A stretch of 64,000 nucleotides of DNA from Paenibacillus rigui (GCF_002234615.1 NZ_NMQW01000033.1:124001-188000), one strand, 5' to 3'; shown: positions 1-8,373, numbered from the stretch's first letter. The notes: generated by a model from the sequence alone, not told the origin. Translations and numbers: made by a program.

Positions 1-1
1 G

Positions 2-922
2 AACTTTTATAATTCAATTAGCAGCCTTGAATACCCAAGCAAAAAACCGGACGTACTGGCAATCGACAAGGCAAAGGAGCTGCTGCTCTCGCAGTACGAT
101 ATCCAATTGAACTATGCCACGGTTGAGAAGCACAATATACCGATGCCGTATGATGTGAAATATAAGCTGATGATTGCTGCAGGCGAGATAGCTCCGGGAA
201 CGAATCCGGGCGCAAGCAATGAGCCAACCGTGGCCCAGCTCGTCTACTCGCTTACACCTAAATATACGCGTGAGGCCATCGTGCTGGATGCCCAAACCGG
301 TGATTGGAGAAATGCCGGTACGGGAGAGATCGTTTCTCTGGAGAAGGTGAAGGTGGACGACATTGACGGCCATTGGGCGCAAAATGAGCTTCAGCTTATG
401 CTGGATTATCAGGCGCTGGACGTGAAGGACGGGAAAGTGAACCCGGATCAGTCCATCACCCGGGGTGAAATGATCAAAATGCTCGTGACCGCCATGAACG
501 GAGGCAATGGAGGCATTCGTTATGGCGCGGAACGCAAAGCTTCCTTCGCGGACGTAGCAGCCGGCTCCGCCTACTTTGCTTATGTTGAAAATGCCGTGGA
601 CCGCGGCCTTCTCGATCCGGGAGCGGACTTCAAGCCCGAAGCCAAGATGAACCGCGAGGAAATGGCACAGCTTATCGTTAAAGCGCTGGGCTACAGCAGC
701 CTGACGAAGTACGAGGGCATCTTCAATGACAGCTTTGCGGACAAAGCCAAGCTGAAAAATGTCGGTGAAGCAGCCATCGTCGTGGGTCTTGATATTATGT
801 CGTTGAATGACGGCAGCTTCCAGCCGGAACAGGAAGTAACCAAAGCCCAGGCGGCGACGGCGTTCTTCCGCTACCTGCAAAAGCGTGCCGAAATACAAGA
901 CCGGCAGCATCGCGTGTACTAA
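2..922 (+). CDS. SLH-domain surface protein, C-terminal part (5' end outside window)
   Basis: The reading frame is open from the first bases, so only the C-terminal ~306 residues are present. The first ~115 residues, with phrases such as IVLDAQTGDWR, resemble the repeated YcdB/YcdC-type extracellular domain found in Paenibacillus surface proteins. Three S-layer-homology domains follow: one starting at the GHWAQ motif, a second around ASFADV and a third around the FNDSFAD stretch, each ending with an R/KxExxxxL-like helix (ITRGEMIKML, MNREEMAQLI, VTKAQAATAF). SLH triplets bind pyruvylated secondary wall polymer, so the product should sit on the cell surface. A strong terminator follows directly, so this is the last gene of its unit. 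The SLH assignment is secure; the N-terminal domain name is an inference. Confidence 0.85.
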   Translation, partial: NFYNSISSLEYPSKKPDVLAIDKAKELLLSQYDIQLNYATVEKHNIPMPYDVKYKLMIAAGEIAPGTNPGASNEPTVAQLVYSLTPKYTREAIVLDAQTGDWRNAGTGEIVSLEKVKVDDIDGHWAQNELQLMLDYQALDVKDGKVNPDQSITRGEMIKMLVTAMNGGNGGIRYGAERKASFADVAAGSAYFAYVENAVDRGLLDPGADFKPEAKMNREEMAQLIVKALGYSSLTKYEGIFNDSFADKAKLKNVGEAAIVVGLDIMSLNDGSFQPEQEVTKAQAATAFFRYLQKRAEIQDRQHRVY

Positions 923-936
923 AGCTTTATATTCTG

Positions 937-987
937 CAAAAAGCCTTTCCCTTGCATGAGAGCTCATGACGGGGAAGGGCTTTTTGC
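937..987 (+). terminator. Rho-independent terminator after SLH gene
   Basis: Inverted repeat AAAAAGCCTTTCCC / GGGGAAGGGCTTTTT with a ~20-nt loop that contains its own GAGAGCTC minor palindrome. It lies 15 nt after the stop codon and ends in a T run. Confidence 0.85.
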
Positions 988-1077
988 CGTTCGCAGCTAT
1001 CCAAAGAGACGATCAAGTATATTTGTTGAACTGCGAAGCAACGGAAACATACCGCATAGCGGGTTCAAAACTTTGAT

Positions 1078-1224
1078 ATGATGGACGATGGAAATCCGGA
1101 AGTACCGCCGCAGTTTAGCTGTGAAGCCTGCGGTGGAGAGATGTACCCCGAATATCAAAACACGATTTCAAGAAACGGCTGGAGCCCCATATCCATTCCC
1201 CCATGCTCAAACGTATGGGTTTAG
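1078..1224 (+). CDS. Small CxxC protein, possibly a truncated zinc-ribbon remnant
   Basis: A 48-codon frame whose first half reads like a small Bacillales zinc-ribbon protein (PEVPPQFSCEACGGEMYPEY), with one CxxC knuckle. The second half has no clear second CxxC, only a lone cysteine in IPPCSN, and ends abruptly. No convincing ribosome site lies upstream (the sequence before the ATG is TTCAAAACTTTGAT). This could be a short intact protein of unknown function, or a gene truncated by frameshift, because the next frame continues with TRFQETAGAPYPF. Support is limited to the local motif and isolation between two terminator-like structures. Confidence 0.3.
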   Translation: MMDDGNPEVPPQFSCEACGGEMYPEYQNTISRNGWSPISIPPCSNVWV

Positions 1225-1229
1225 ACAAG

Positions 1230-1257
1230 GACCTGAGGTGCAGCCTCGGATTTTTCT
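1230..1257 (+). terminator. Weak terminator-like hairpin upstream of uraA
   Basis: CCTGAGG / CCTCGG stem with a five-base loop and one bulge, followed by ATTTTTC. The stem is short, so this is a tentative call. It would separate the small CxxC frame from the permease. Confidence 0.35.
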
Positions 1258-1399
1258 TAGCTGCGGGAAGAGAGGCTTGTGAAAAATTCGGTTCCCCTAT
1301 TGAATTTAATTATGGTAAGATATCGTTCGGGAGTAAGAAGAAAGCATTTACTTATGGGGCAAGCTAAGCTTCATACCATGATTAGGGAGGTCACACAAA

Positions 1400-2692
1400 T
1401 TGTCTCGCATCATTCAAGTTCATGAACGCCCCTCCTTGGGGGAAAGCATTCCGCTGAGTCTTCAGCATTTGTTCGCCATGTTCGGCTCCAACGTGTTGGT
1501 GCCCATCCTGTTCCATGTGGATCCGTCCACGATCCTGCTGATGAACGGAATCGGCACCTTGCTGTACATATTGATGACGAAAGGAAAAATACCTGCGTTT
1601 CTGGGCTCCAGCTTCGCCTTTCTGTCACCTGTTTTTGTCGTGCTGGGAGGCAAGGGCTACAATGCTGCATTAGGCGGATTCCTGGTCGTCGGGCTCATCT
1701 TCACAATCATTGCCTGGATTATTAAAGTAGCGGGTACCCGATGGATCGATGTGGTGTTTCCGCCGGCAGCGATGGGGGCCATCGTCGCGGTGATCGGACT
1801 GGAGCTCGTACCGACCGCGGCCAATATGGCCGGTTTTATTGCACCGAGCGGGGCTGGCGCCGATTGGTCGCCAGATGCTACGGCGGTCACGGTTTCGGTC
1901 ATCACGCTGTTGGTCGGTCTGGTGGGCTCGGTCGTGTTTCGGGGGATATTCAAGGTCATCCCGATTTTAATAGCGATTATTGTCGGGTATGTGCTTGCCG
2001 CTCTGCTAGGTTTGGTACATGTAGGAGAAGTCGTCGGGAATGCGCCGTGGATCAAGCTTCCTACCTTTTACAGCCCGACGTTCGATGCAGCCAGTATTTT
2101 GATTATTGTGCCGGCGGCCCTTGTCGTCATCGCCGAGCATATCGGCCATCTGATTGTAACGGGCAACATTGTCGGCAAAGATTTGAGCAAGGACCCTGGA
2201 CTCAGCCGCTCTTTGCTGGGCAACGGTATTTCTACAATGCTGTCCGCGGTGGTCGGCTCTACTCCGAATACGACCTATGGGGAAAATATCGGCGTGCTGG
2301 CGTTGAGCCGCGTATATTCTGTATGGGTAATCGGCGGTGCTGCGGTGCTGGCCATCGTATTATCGTTCGTCGGTAAGCTGTCTGCTTTGATCCAGACGAT
2401 TCCGACTCCTGTGATGGGCGGGGTTTCCTTGCTGTTGTTCGGTGTTATTGCTACATCGGGGATCCGGATGCTGGTGGAGACGAAGGTGGATTATTCCAAG
2501 CCGATCAACCTTATCTTGACTACGGTTGTGCTGGTTATCGGTCTTAGCGGGGCAACGCTGAAATGGGGACATTTCGAGCTGAAAGGGATGGCTCTGGCGA
2601 CGATTGTCACGATTGTGCTGAGCTTGTTTTTCAAGCTGCTGGAAGTACTCAAGCTGACCAACGAAGAGGAGCAGCAGCCTTCGGGTCATTAA
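1400..2692 (+). CDS. uraA: Uracil/xanthine permease of the NCS2 family (UraA/PyrP-like)
   Basis: A 430-residue polytopic membrane protein, full length for nucleobase:cation symporter-2 proteins. The N-terminal QHLFAMFGSNVLVPILF stretch is the family hallmark. The SSFAFLSP and TPNTTYGENIGVLALSRVYS segments correspond to the substrate-lining TM3 and TM10 regions, and the AEHIGHL stretch carries the conserved glutamate of TM8. It should import uracil with protons. The start is a TTG preceded by AGGGAGG at good spacing. The gene stands alone: no pyrimidine biosynthetic gene is next to it, and no recognisable PyrR or purine riboswitch structure was seen in the 175-nt leader. Uracil rather than xanthine as substrate is inferred from closest resemblance. 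Confidence 0.9.
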   Translation: MSRIIQVHERPSLGESIPLSLQHLFAMFGSNVLVPILFHVDPSTILLMNGIGTLLYILMTKGKIPAFLGSSFAFLSPVFVVLGGKGYNAALGGFLVVGLIFTIIAWIIKVAGTRWIDVVFPPAAMGAIVAVIGLELVPTAANMAGFIAPSGAGADWSPDATAVTVSVITLLVGLVGSVVFRGIFKVIPILIAIIVGYVLAALLGLVHVGEVVGNAPWIKLPTFYSPTFDAASILIIVPAALVVIAEHIGHLIVTGNIVGKDLSKDPGLSRSLLGNGISTMLSAVVGSTPNTTYGENIGVLALSRVYSVWVIGGAAVLAIVLSFVGKLSALIQTIPTPVMGGVSLLLFGVIATSGIRMLVETKVDYSKPINLILTTVVLVIGLSGATLKWGHFELKGMALATIVTIVLSLFFKLLEVLKLTNEEEQQPSGH

Positions 2693-2792
2693 AAAGCGAA
2701 GACGAAGGGGCTTTGCAGAAAAAGACTTGCATTTTGGGTCCACTATGTATAATAATATGTAGTCTAGATAAAATGCAGGAGGAACGGAAATC

Positions 2793-3017
2793 ATGTCACT
2801 TATTACTACAGAGGCACAGGCAGAGGCAGCAAAGGAAGTACCTATATGGAAATGTACGGCAGCGGATTGCAATGCATGGATCAAGGACGAATATGTAACG
2901 GAAGCATCACCGAGCTGTCCGTTATGTAACAGTGCCATGGAACGTGATCTTCGAGAGATTCCGGCTGTTGTGAAGAAATTCAGAAAAACATTCATTATGG
3001 GAAAAAGACGGTTCTAG
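2793..3017 (+). CDS. ydjO: YdjO-like cold-inducible small zinc-ribbon protein
   Basis: A 74-residue protein with two cysteine knuckles (WKCTAADCNAW and CPLCN), the arrangement of the B. subtilis YdjO family, small proteins reported as cold-inducible and of unknown molecular role. The ATG is preceded by AGGAGG at about 8 nt (GCAGGAGGAACGGAAATC). The C-terminal tail is basic (KKFRKTF..GKRRF) and could contact nucleic acid, but that is conjecture. It is monocistronic, with a strong terminator downstream. Confidence 0.8.
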   Translation: MSLITTEAQAEAAKEVPIWKCTAADCNAWIKDEYVTEASPSCPLCNSAMERDLREIPAVVKKFRKTFIMGKRRF

Positions 3018-3077
3018 TCAAACAGGATGATACATGGAGCGGACCGCAAGTCGATGAACCCTGGAAAAACATAAAAA

Positions 3078-3120
3078 AGAAGCCTTATTGCGAGATGGTG
3101 CAATAAGGCTTCTTTTTTTA
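3078..3120 (+). terminator. Terminator after ydjO
   Basis: Stem AGAAGCCTTATTGC / GCAATAAGGCTTCT with a small loop, followed by TTTTTTT. A classic strong intrinsic terminator. Confidence 0.92.
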
Positions 3121-3124
3121 CCAC

Positions 3125-3169
3125 ATAAGAATTTATAAGTTTCCGATGAGTCGGAAACAAAATTCTTAT
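3125..3169. repeat. Long two-step inverted repeat beside a dispersed repeat
   Basis: ATAAGAATT and GTTTCCGA pair with TCGGAAAC and AATTCTTAT around a TGAG loop. No T run follows on either strand, so it is not a typical terminator. A related half, ATTTATAAGCTTCCGA, recurs at about 3248-3263 on the far side of the dispersed repeat core, suggesting both belong to one compound element. Confidence 0.6.
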
Positions 3170-3171
3170 TG

Positions 3172-3237
3172 GCGATAAAACCAGCCGCTGAACGCGGTCG
3201 CTCAGCTTCGCAAGGCTTCGATAGAGGTTTTCTCACC
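3172..3237 (+). repeat. Dispersed ~60-bp repeat, copy 1
   Basis: This segment is nearly identical to 13853-13910: both start GCGATAAA, contain ACGCGGTCGCTCA and end with TTCGCAAGGCTTCGATAGAGG. Both copies sit in intergenic space immediately downstream of a terminator. It contains a CGCTGAACGCGG-type internal hairpin. Function is unknown; it is probably a genome-wide repeat. Confidence 0.75.
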
Positions 3238-3289
3238 AACAATAGGATTTATAAGCTTCCGAGGACATCGGATGTGAGCATTGGTTGAC

Positions 3290-4123
3290 TTAGGGACGCA
3301 GCAAGGCCAGGTCAAATTCGGGCACGAGCCCTTCCTTCGAGGCTCTGTGAAGCAGCGCGGTGATGGCTGCATAGCCATCTTCACCGAGGTTTGCCGTGAA
3401 CGGGTTCACGTACAGATCGATGTGAGCCTGTGCCACCTCGGGGGACAATTCTTGAGAATGCTGCAGCACATATTCCCTTGATGCCTCGGGATGAGTCCAT
3501 GCATAGTCCACCGAGGCGCGAATCCATCCCGCAAGAGCCTCCAGATCCATCGAACGCCGTGCGATGATCGCGCCCAATGGGATCGGCAGGCCGGTATCGG
3601 ATTCCCACCAGCTGCCGAGGTCGGTCATCAGACTGAGACCGTATGTCGGGTAGGTGAACCGGGCTTCGTGAATGACGAGCCCGGCATCCATTATACCGTC
3701 GCGAACGGCAGGCATAATCTCGTGGAAAGGCATAATAACAATCTCGCCGACTCCGCCGGGAACTTGCTGTGCAGCCCACAGCCGGAACAGCAAGTAAGCG
3801 GTGGAGCGGTCGCTCGGCACCGCAACGCGTTTGCCTGCCAAGGCGGACGGGGTGGTCTCACCGTCCTTGGTCAGTACAAGCGGACCGCAGCCTCTGCCCA
3901 ATGCGCCTCCGCAAGGGAGCAAGGCATAGTCCTTGAGTACCCAGGGCAAGGCGGCGTAGGAAATTTTGAGCACCTCGGGTCCTGTGCCTTCAGCGGCCCA
4001 ATGATTTGTTTTGTCGATATCGGCATACGTCACTTTCAGCTCCGGGGCGCCGGGAATGCGGCCGTGAACCCAAGCGTGGAATACAAATGTGTCATTAGGA
4101 CAAGGGGAAAAAGCAATATTCAT
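3290..4123 (-). CDS. mqnD: 1,4-dihydroxy-6-naphthoate synthase (futalosine menaquinone pathway)
   Basis: A 277-residue protein starting MNIAFSPCPNDTFVFHA, the signature opening of MqnD, which converts cyclic dehypoxanthinyl futalosine to 1,4-dihydroxy-6-naphthoate. The fold is a periplasmic-binding-protein-like two-lobe structure, though the enzyme is cytosolic. KISYAALPWVLKDYALLPCGGALGRGCGPLV and the HEARFTYPTYGL segment carry the conserved binding and catalytic-histidine regions. Its ATG overlaps the stop of mqnB by 4 nt (ATGA), so the two are translationally coupled. The presence of mqnB and mqnD indicates the organism makes menaquinone by the futalosine route; mqnA, mqnC and mqnE are not in this window. 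Confidence 0.93.
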   Translation of the reverse strand: MNIAFSPCPNDTFVFHAWVHGRIPGAPELKVTYADIDKTNHWAAEGTGPEVLKISYAALPWVLKDYALLPCGGALGRGCGPLVLTKDGETTPSALAGKRVAVPSDRSTAYLLFRLWAAQQVPGGVGEIVIMPFHEIMPAVRDGIMDAGLVIHEARFTYPTYGLSLMTDLGSWWESDTGLPIPLGAIIARRSMDLEALAGWIRASVDYAWTHPEASREYVLQHSQELSPEVAQAHIDLYVNPFTANLGEDGYAAITALLHRASKEGLVPEFDLALLRP

Positions 4124-4818
4124 GATGTAAGCACCTCCGGTAATTGAGAACTTGCCGCTTCCAGCGCGGCCAGCGCGTCGCCGATGCGCCAGGCGTCCCG
4201 GTCGCGGGGACCGACGGGATTCGAAATCGCTCGGATTTCGAGAACCGGGATGCCCCGATGCTGCGCGGCGGTGGCTACGCCGAAGCCTTCCATGCCCTCC
4301 GCTGCGGCTCCGGGCGCGCGGGAGGCCAGCTCTGCGGCTCTGTCCGCCGTTCCTGTCACGGTGGTTACCGTGAGGACGGGGCCGCAGAGCGCCGTCAAGC
4401 CCGCGGAGCGGAACGCTTCGGTGACCCGCCCTGCAAGGGCGGTGTCCACCGGGACGCGGGCGGAGCCGAAGCCGAGCTCGTCCAGGCTGAGGAAGCCGTC
4501 CGGCGTCTCGGCTCCGAGGTCCGCCGCGATGATCTCGCTCGCGACGACGAGGGAGCCGAGCCCGGCTTGCCCCTGGAAGCCGCCGGCGATGCCGGCGCTG
4601 ATGACAAGCCGGTAATCCGCGGCGGCCAGTGCCGCGGCCGTGCTTGCCGCAGCGCTGGCCGGGCCGACGCCGGCAACGACAACGTCAAAGCGGCCGTCTT
4701 CGCGCAGGCCGCGGAGGACCGCTTCCTTCTCGGCTTGGACCGAGGTCATTATGAGGACCCGTCCGCCTTGCTGAAGCAAGGGCGCTGTGGTCCGTATCGT
4801 ATTTGGTTCTGCATTCAT
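4120..4818 (-). CDS. mqnB: Futalosine hydrolase
   Basis: A 232-residue nucleoside-phosphorylase-fold protein. It has the RVLIMTSVQAEKEAV opening, the VVAGVGPASAAASTAAAL glycine-rich strand-loop, the ISAGIAGGF motif and the AAEGMEGFGVATAAQHRGIP stretch that in MTA/SAH-nucleosidase-like enzymes binds the ribose through Met-Glu. Together these identify MqnB, which removes hypoxanthine from futalosine. The start is preceded by AAGGAGA. It is the first gene of the mqnBD pair. The coding region is markedly richer in G+C than its neighbours, which leaves long antisense frames with no support as genes. Confidence 0.9.
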   Translation of the reverse strand: MNAEPNTIRTTAPLLQQGGRVLIMTSVQAEKEAVLRGLREDGRFDVVVAGVGPASAAASTAAALAAADYRLVISAGIAGGFQGQAGLGSLVVASEIIAADLGAETPDGFLSLDELGFGSARVPVDTALAGRVTEAFRSAGLTALCGPVLTVTTVTGTADRAAELASRAPGAAAEGMEGFGVATAAQHRGIPVLEIRAISNPVGPRDRDAWRIGDALAALEAASSQLPEVLTS

Positions 4819-4983
4819 GGGATGTATTCTCCTTAGCCGAAGGTCGCACGCAGCTCATGCGGGTTTCCTTCGTTCATTCATGACACTAACGTTCTTGCTA
4901 GTCTATTTCATCATAATACACTTGAGCGCCGAAGAAAAGAAGGACGGCTTGCTGCTGCGGGCTTCGCTGCTGCCGGAGACGCA

Positions 4984-5006
4984 AAGAAGCCTTCCCGCGA
5001 AGGCTA
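4984..5006 (-). terminator. Possible terminator after pectate lyase
   Basis: On the reverse strand AGCCTTC / GAAGGCT with a 4-5 nt loop, followed by TCTTTGCG. The T tract is poor. It lies about 80 nt past the pectate lyase stop in an otherwise featureless 268-nt gap. Confidence 0.35.
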
Positions 5007-5086
5007 CCCCCTAAGCGGAAAGGCGTGAGACGAAGAACCGTCCTTGCAGGATGGCGAAGCCGCCGATCCTCGGCAGCTCCTTGTTC

Positions 5087-6376
5087 TTACTGAATTTTGC
5101 CGGAGCCGGCATTGGCTATGATGATCGAAGGCACGCTGCTTGTTGCGTCGATCGTGCCATAGAGCGAAGGCGTCCAGCCGACGGAGGTGCTAAGGCCGTT
5201 GCTCGAGGCAACGTTCACCGAGGTGCCGTTGAGGACGGTGCCGGAATCGTACAAGGTCGTTCCGCCGCTGAATAGGCTTGCAATTTTGGCGGCAGATAAG
5301 CCGGGGATGCTGAACGAATTATTTTGCGCGTAAATCTTGGACGATTTGCCTACGCCCCAGGCATAGCTGAACGGGTAGCTGGAGCTGCTTGTGCTTCCTT
5401 CGTAATAGTTGTTGTAAATGTGCACCTGTCCGAAACGTACCCGTGGTGCACGTTGGACTACATTTTTGTAATAATTGTGGTGAAGCGTTACTTTCAAATG
5501 GCCGTCGTCCGAGGTGGCGCTGTCACTGTTGCCGATAATCGATGTTTTGTCATGGTCGTGGAAGTAGTTGTAAGAGGCAGTAATATAATCTGCCGCATTG
5601 GAAATATCCATGGTACCGTCATGGTGCTGGTATTCCCTGCCGAAATAAGTGCCGTTCGTGCTGTCGGGATGCGCGCCGTCGCTGAAGGTACAGTGATCGA
5701 CCCAAATATGATTGGCTCCCTTGATCGTAATGCTGTCATACATGGAATTCCAGTTGCCGGTGCTGCCGTCGGTCGGATCCCACTGCGGGAAATAATCGTA
5801 GGCATCCTGAAATTCAATATTGCGGATGATCACGTTGGTGACGCCGCTTTTTAAATTCAGGTTACCCCCGACAATTTTGGCGGTCGTCCCGCTGCCGACT
5901 AGCGTGGTGTTGGAAGGGATGTCGATCATGATGCGGGCCGCCTGATTTTGCTGCGATCTTTTTCTTGCATCCTCCTGCGTGCCGGACGGTACCTTCGAGG
6001 TTCCCCATACGGCAGGATCGTAGGCCGCCAAATATTGATTGAAATCATAAACCGGGTCTTTGTATTGGCTCAGTCCCATAGAGTTGTTATTATCGTCCAC
6101 GTTCATATTGATGGTTCCGGAAATATAAATGATTTTGGGTGTCGTATTGGAGCTCCCTCCGAGTGCAGTAACCAGCTGCTTGCGGTTCGTGACGGTAAAG
6201 ACGTTGGAGCTGGTTGCAGCAGAGCCTCCGGTGGTGCCTGTGGAGTAGGCGGCCCATCCGTCATTGGAAGCAAGCACTTGATGTCCCAGATCGGTAGCTG
6301 CGGTGGCAGGAATAGCGCCTACAAGCAGGGATGCGATGGCTGTTGCGGTTACATAAGAAACCCATTTCTTTTTCAT
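5087..6376 (-). CDS. Secreted pectate lyase, polysaccharide lyase family 1
   Basis: The chosen ATG (MKKKWVSYV) sits 8 nt after GGAGG and gives 429 residues. An upstream frame adds 23 residues but would place the ribosome site inside the gene. A Sec signal peptide with an ATA-A-like cleavage site near residue 26 is clear. The parallel beta-helix family signatures are present: HIWVDHCTFSDG, the acidic calcium-site region HHDGTMDI, and VVQRAPRVRFGQVHIYNNYYEG, which contains the catalytic-arginine motif RxPxxR. It cleaves polygalacturonate by beta-elimination outside the cell. It is monocistronic. A cre-like sequence upstream suggests catabolite repression. Confidence 0.93.
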   Translation of the reverse strand: MKKKWVSYVTATAIASLLVGAIPATAATDLGHQVLASNDGWAAYSTGTTGGSAATSSNVFTVTNRKQLVTALGGSSNTTPKIIYISGTINMNVDDNNNSMGLSQYKDPVYDFNQYLAAYDPAVWGTSKVPSGTQEDARKRSQQNQAARIMIDIPSNTTLVGSGTTAKIVGGNLNLKSGVTNVIIRNIEFQDAYDYFPQWDPTDGSTGNWNSMYDSITIKGANHIWVDHCTFSDGAHPDSTNGTYFGREYQHHDGTMDISNAADYITASYNYFHDHDKTSIIGNSDSATSDDGHLKVTLHHNYYKNVVQRAPRVRFGQVHIYNNYYEGSTSSSSYPFSYAWGVGKSSKIYAQNNSFSIPGLSAAKIASLFSGGTTLYDSGTVLNGTSVNVASSNGLSTSVGWTPSLYGTIDATSSVPSIIIANAGSGKIQ

Positions 6377-6456
6377 GAACATAACCTCCGATAAAGTAGT
6401 TGAGCTGCTGCGATGGCTGCCGTAAGGAGTAAAGGCATCACGCAAAGCGATGTTTA

Positions 6457-6470
6457 TGTAAGCGTTATCC
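6457..6470. promoter_or_regulatory. cre-like (CcpA) site upstream of pectate lyase
   Basis: TGTAAGCGTTATCC matches the cre consensus TGWNANCGNTNWCA at all but the last position on both strands, as expected for a near-palindromic operator. It lies about 80 bp upstream of the pectate lyase start, inside a 324-nt gap that otherwise holds only AT-rich promoter-like sequence (TAGACTATAGT on the reverse strand near 6513-6523). Regulation by CcpA is inferred. Confidence 0.55.
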
Positions 6471-6700
6471 AGTTGATGCCCATATTATGGAATCGGAAGA
6501 GATCGCTTGACTATAGTCTATTTTTAACTTTAGCAAGTGCTGCCCGGGGGATTTGGAAGAAAGCGCCAGGCAGGCTGCGGACAAGATCGATTTTAACCTG
6601 CTGTCGCATCCTATTTAACTATTTGCTCGACACTGGCGTTACCAAATGAATCCGACTTGTTGTAGAATGGGACTATGAGAAAGCGAGAGGGGAAATCAAG

Positions 6701-7204
6701 TTGAGTCAGGAAATAGAGAGAAAGTTTTTGCTATCCGCATTCCCGAACCGGGAGCTGGATAATCATGAGATCAGTTTGGTCAAGCAACACACCATCTATC
6801 AGACATATTTGGCGTACTCTTCGGATCAGGAGGTTCGCATCCGCAAGCTTGTTGACCGGGAGGGCGCCAGCGAGTTCACACATACGTTCAAATCCGGCCA
6901 TGGCCTCGTGCGGGAAGAAATCGAATATGGCATCACGGAACCGATATACGAGCAGCTGCTGCGCAACACGAGCTTCATTCCATTGGAAAAAATCCGTACG
7001 ACCGTTCAAGCCGGTCCGTACCTGTTTGAAATCGACGAGTACAAGCAAATCGACCTGATCGTCGTGGAAGTCGAGTTTCCGGACCTTGAGGCCGCGCAGC
7101 GGTTCACGGTACCGGATTGGTTCGGTAGAGAACTGGGTGCGGAGGAAGAGTTCCGCAATAAAACGCTGTGGATCCAGCTGCAAACGCCCGACGGACAGCA
7201 GTAG
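6701..7204 (+). CDS. CYTH-domain protein (triphosphate tunnel metalloenzyme)
   Basis: A 167-residue protein beginning SQEIERKFL, the ExExK motif that defines CYTH/triphosphate-tunnel enzymes, followed by alternating charged strands (EVRIRKL, THTFKSG, EEIEYGI, FEIDEYK, VVEVEF) that would line the tunnel. Bacterial members are usually inorganic tripolyphosphatases; adenylate cyclase activity is restricted to other branches. The TTG start follows GAGAGGGG at good spacing. It is monocistronic with a likely TAGAAT -10 near 6663. The substrate is not decidable from sequence. Confidence 0.88.
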   Translation: MSQEIERKFLLSAFPNRELDNHEISLVKQHTIYQTYLAYSSDQEVRIRKLVDREGASEFTHTFKSGHGLVREEIEYGITEPIYEQLLRNTSFIPLEKIRTTVQAGPYLFEIDEYKQIDLIVVEVEFPDLEAAQRFTVPDWFGRELGAEEEFRNKTLWIQLQTPDGQQ

Positions 7205-7273
7205 CACGCAGCTTGTAAGCTAAGTCAGGGCAAGGCCTGCTGCTCCGCCCCTTATGATTAGAGGAGTTGACCT

Positions 7274-8143
7274 ATGGAAGATCGGGACTGGCTCATTCTT
7301 AAACTGCTGTACGAGCAGCAAAATATTACGAAAACGGCGCAAGCCTTATATATTTCTCAGCCCACGCTTACAACCCGTCTGCAGCAGATTGAGAAGGAAT
7401 ACGGCGTCCAAATTGTACAAAGAGGAAGAAGAGGCGTGCAGTTCACGCCCGAAGGGGAGTATTTGGCCCAATGTGCCGATGAAATGCTCATCAAGCTTCG
7501 TCAAATTCAGGAGCATGTCGCTAACATGAATAAGAAGGTAGCCGGTACGCTTAGGCTTGGGGTATCGAATTATTTCACGACGAACAAGCTGCCCGGGCTG
7601 CTGAAGCTGTTCCGTAGCGAGTATCCTGACGTCGAGTTTAAAGTGATGACCGGCTGGAGCAAGGATGTGTACAATATGATTTACCATCATGATGTGCATC
7701 TCGGCTTTGTTCGCGGACAGTACGAATGGGGAGGAAGCAAGCATTTGCTGTTCAACGAGCCCATATGTGTCGCTTCCAGTACTCCCGTGCGTTTGGAGGA
7801 GCTTCCCGCTCTTCCTAGAATTGACTACCAGACCGACCCCTTGTTCAAAGCACTGATTGACGGCTGGTGGGCCGAAAATTATGTTCAGCCGCCTCACATC
7901 GGCATGGTCATGGACCGGGGCGAAACGTGCAAGAAAATGGTGATCAACGGCTTGGGGTTTGCTATACTGCCGAAGCTGGTGCTGGAGGATGCTCCGGACC
8001 TGTACACCATTGATTTAACCGATGCTTCCGGCGTACCCATGACAAGAAAAACATGGATGTTTTATCATGAGGAATCCCTTCACTTGAACATGGTGAAAGC
8101 GTTCGTTCGTTTCGTAGAGAAGCAGGATATATACCATATATGA
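7274..8143 (+). CDS. LysR-family transcriptional regulator
   Basis: A 289-residue protein with the LysR helix-turn-helix at residues ~18-60 (ITKTAQALYISQPTLTTRLQQIEKEYG) and a substrate-binding-fold effector domain from ~90 (GTLRLGVSNYFT) to the end. The inducer is unknown. The start ATG follows GAGGAG. It is followed by a strong terminator and then, 230 nt later, an MFS transporter on the same strand, a plausible but unproven target. Confidence is high for family and low for the regulated process. Confidence 0.9.
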   Translation: MEDRDWLILKLLYEQQNITKTAQALYISQPTLTTRLQQIEKEYGVQIVQRGRRGVQFTPEGEYLAQCADEMLIKLRQIQEHVANMNKKVAGTLRLGVSNYFTTNKLPGLLKLFRSEYPDVEFKVMTGWSKDVYNMIYHHDVHLGFVRGQYEWGGSKHLLFNEPICVASSTPVRLEELPALPRIDYQTDPLFKALIDGWWAENYVQPPHIGMVMDRGETCKKMVINGLGFAILPKLVLEDAPDLYTIDLTDASGVPMTRKTWMFYHEESLHLNMVKAFVRFVEKQDIYHI

Positions 8144-8177
8144 AGCATCGGTCACGAGTCATATATTGAATGAAGAA

Positions 8178-8214
8178 GCATACCTCCGGATGTGTATCGA
8201 GGTATGTTTTTTTG
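8178..8214 (+). terminator. Terminator after LysR regulator
   Basis: CATACCTC / GAGGTATG stem with a 12-nt loop followed by TTTTTTT. Confidence 0.88.
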
Positions 8215-8373
8215 TCCGTGGAGAAGGAAGTAGAGCAGGCTTGTGCATTCGAAAAACAGACATTGTTATTTTCTATGCCTAGTCATAAAATATTGCTATT
8301 TTATCAATGTCATCTCATCTATTACAATGAGCTCACAGCTTGTAACGACTCCTGTTGTAAGAGGTGAGGAAAG

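Noticed and set aside
1258-1399. Purine or PyrR-type leader control of the uracil permease
   Set aside because: No paired purine-riboswitch arms, PyrR binding loop or anti-terminator/terminator pair could be recognised in the short leader.
4144-4836. 230-codon open frame on the forward strand across mqnB
   Set aside because: It is antisense to a well-supported futalosine hydrolase gene and exists only because that gene is GC-rich and avoids stops on both strands; the product is low-complexity Arg/Gly/Ala sequence with no motif.
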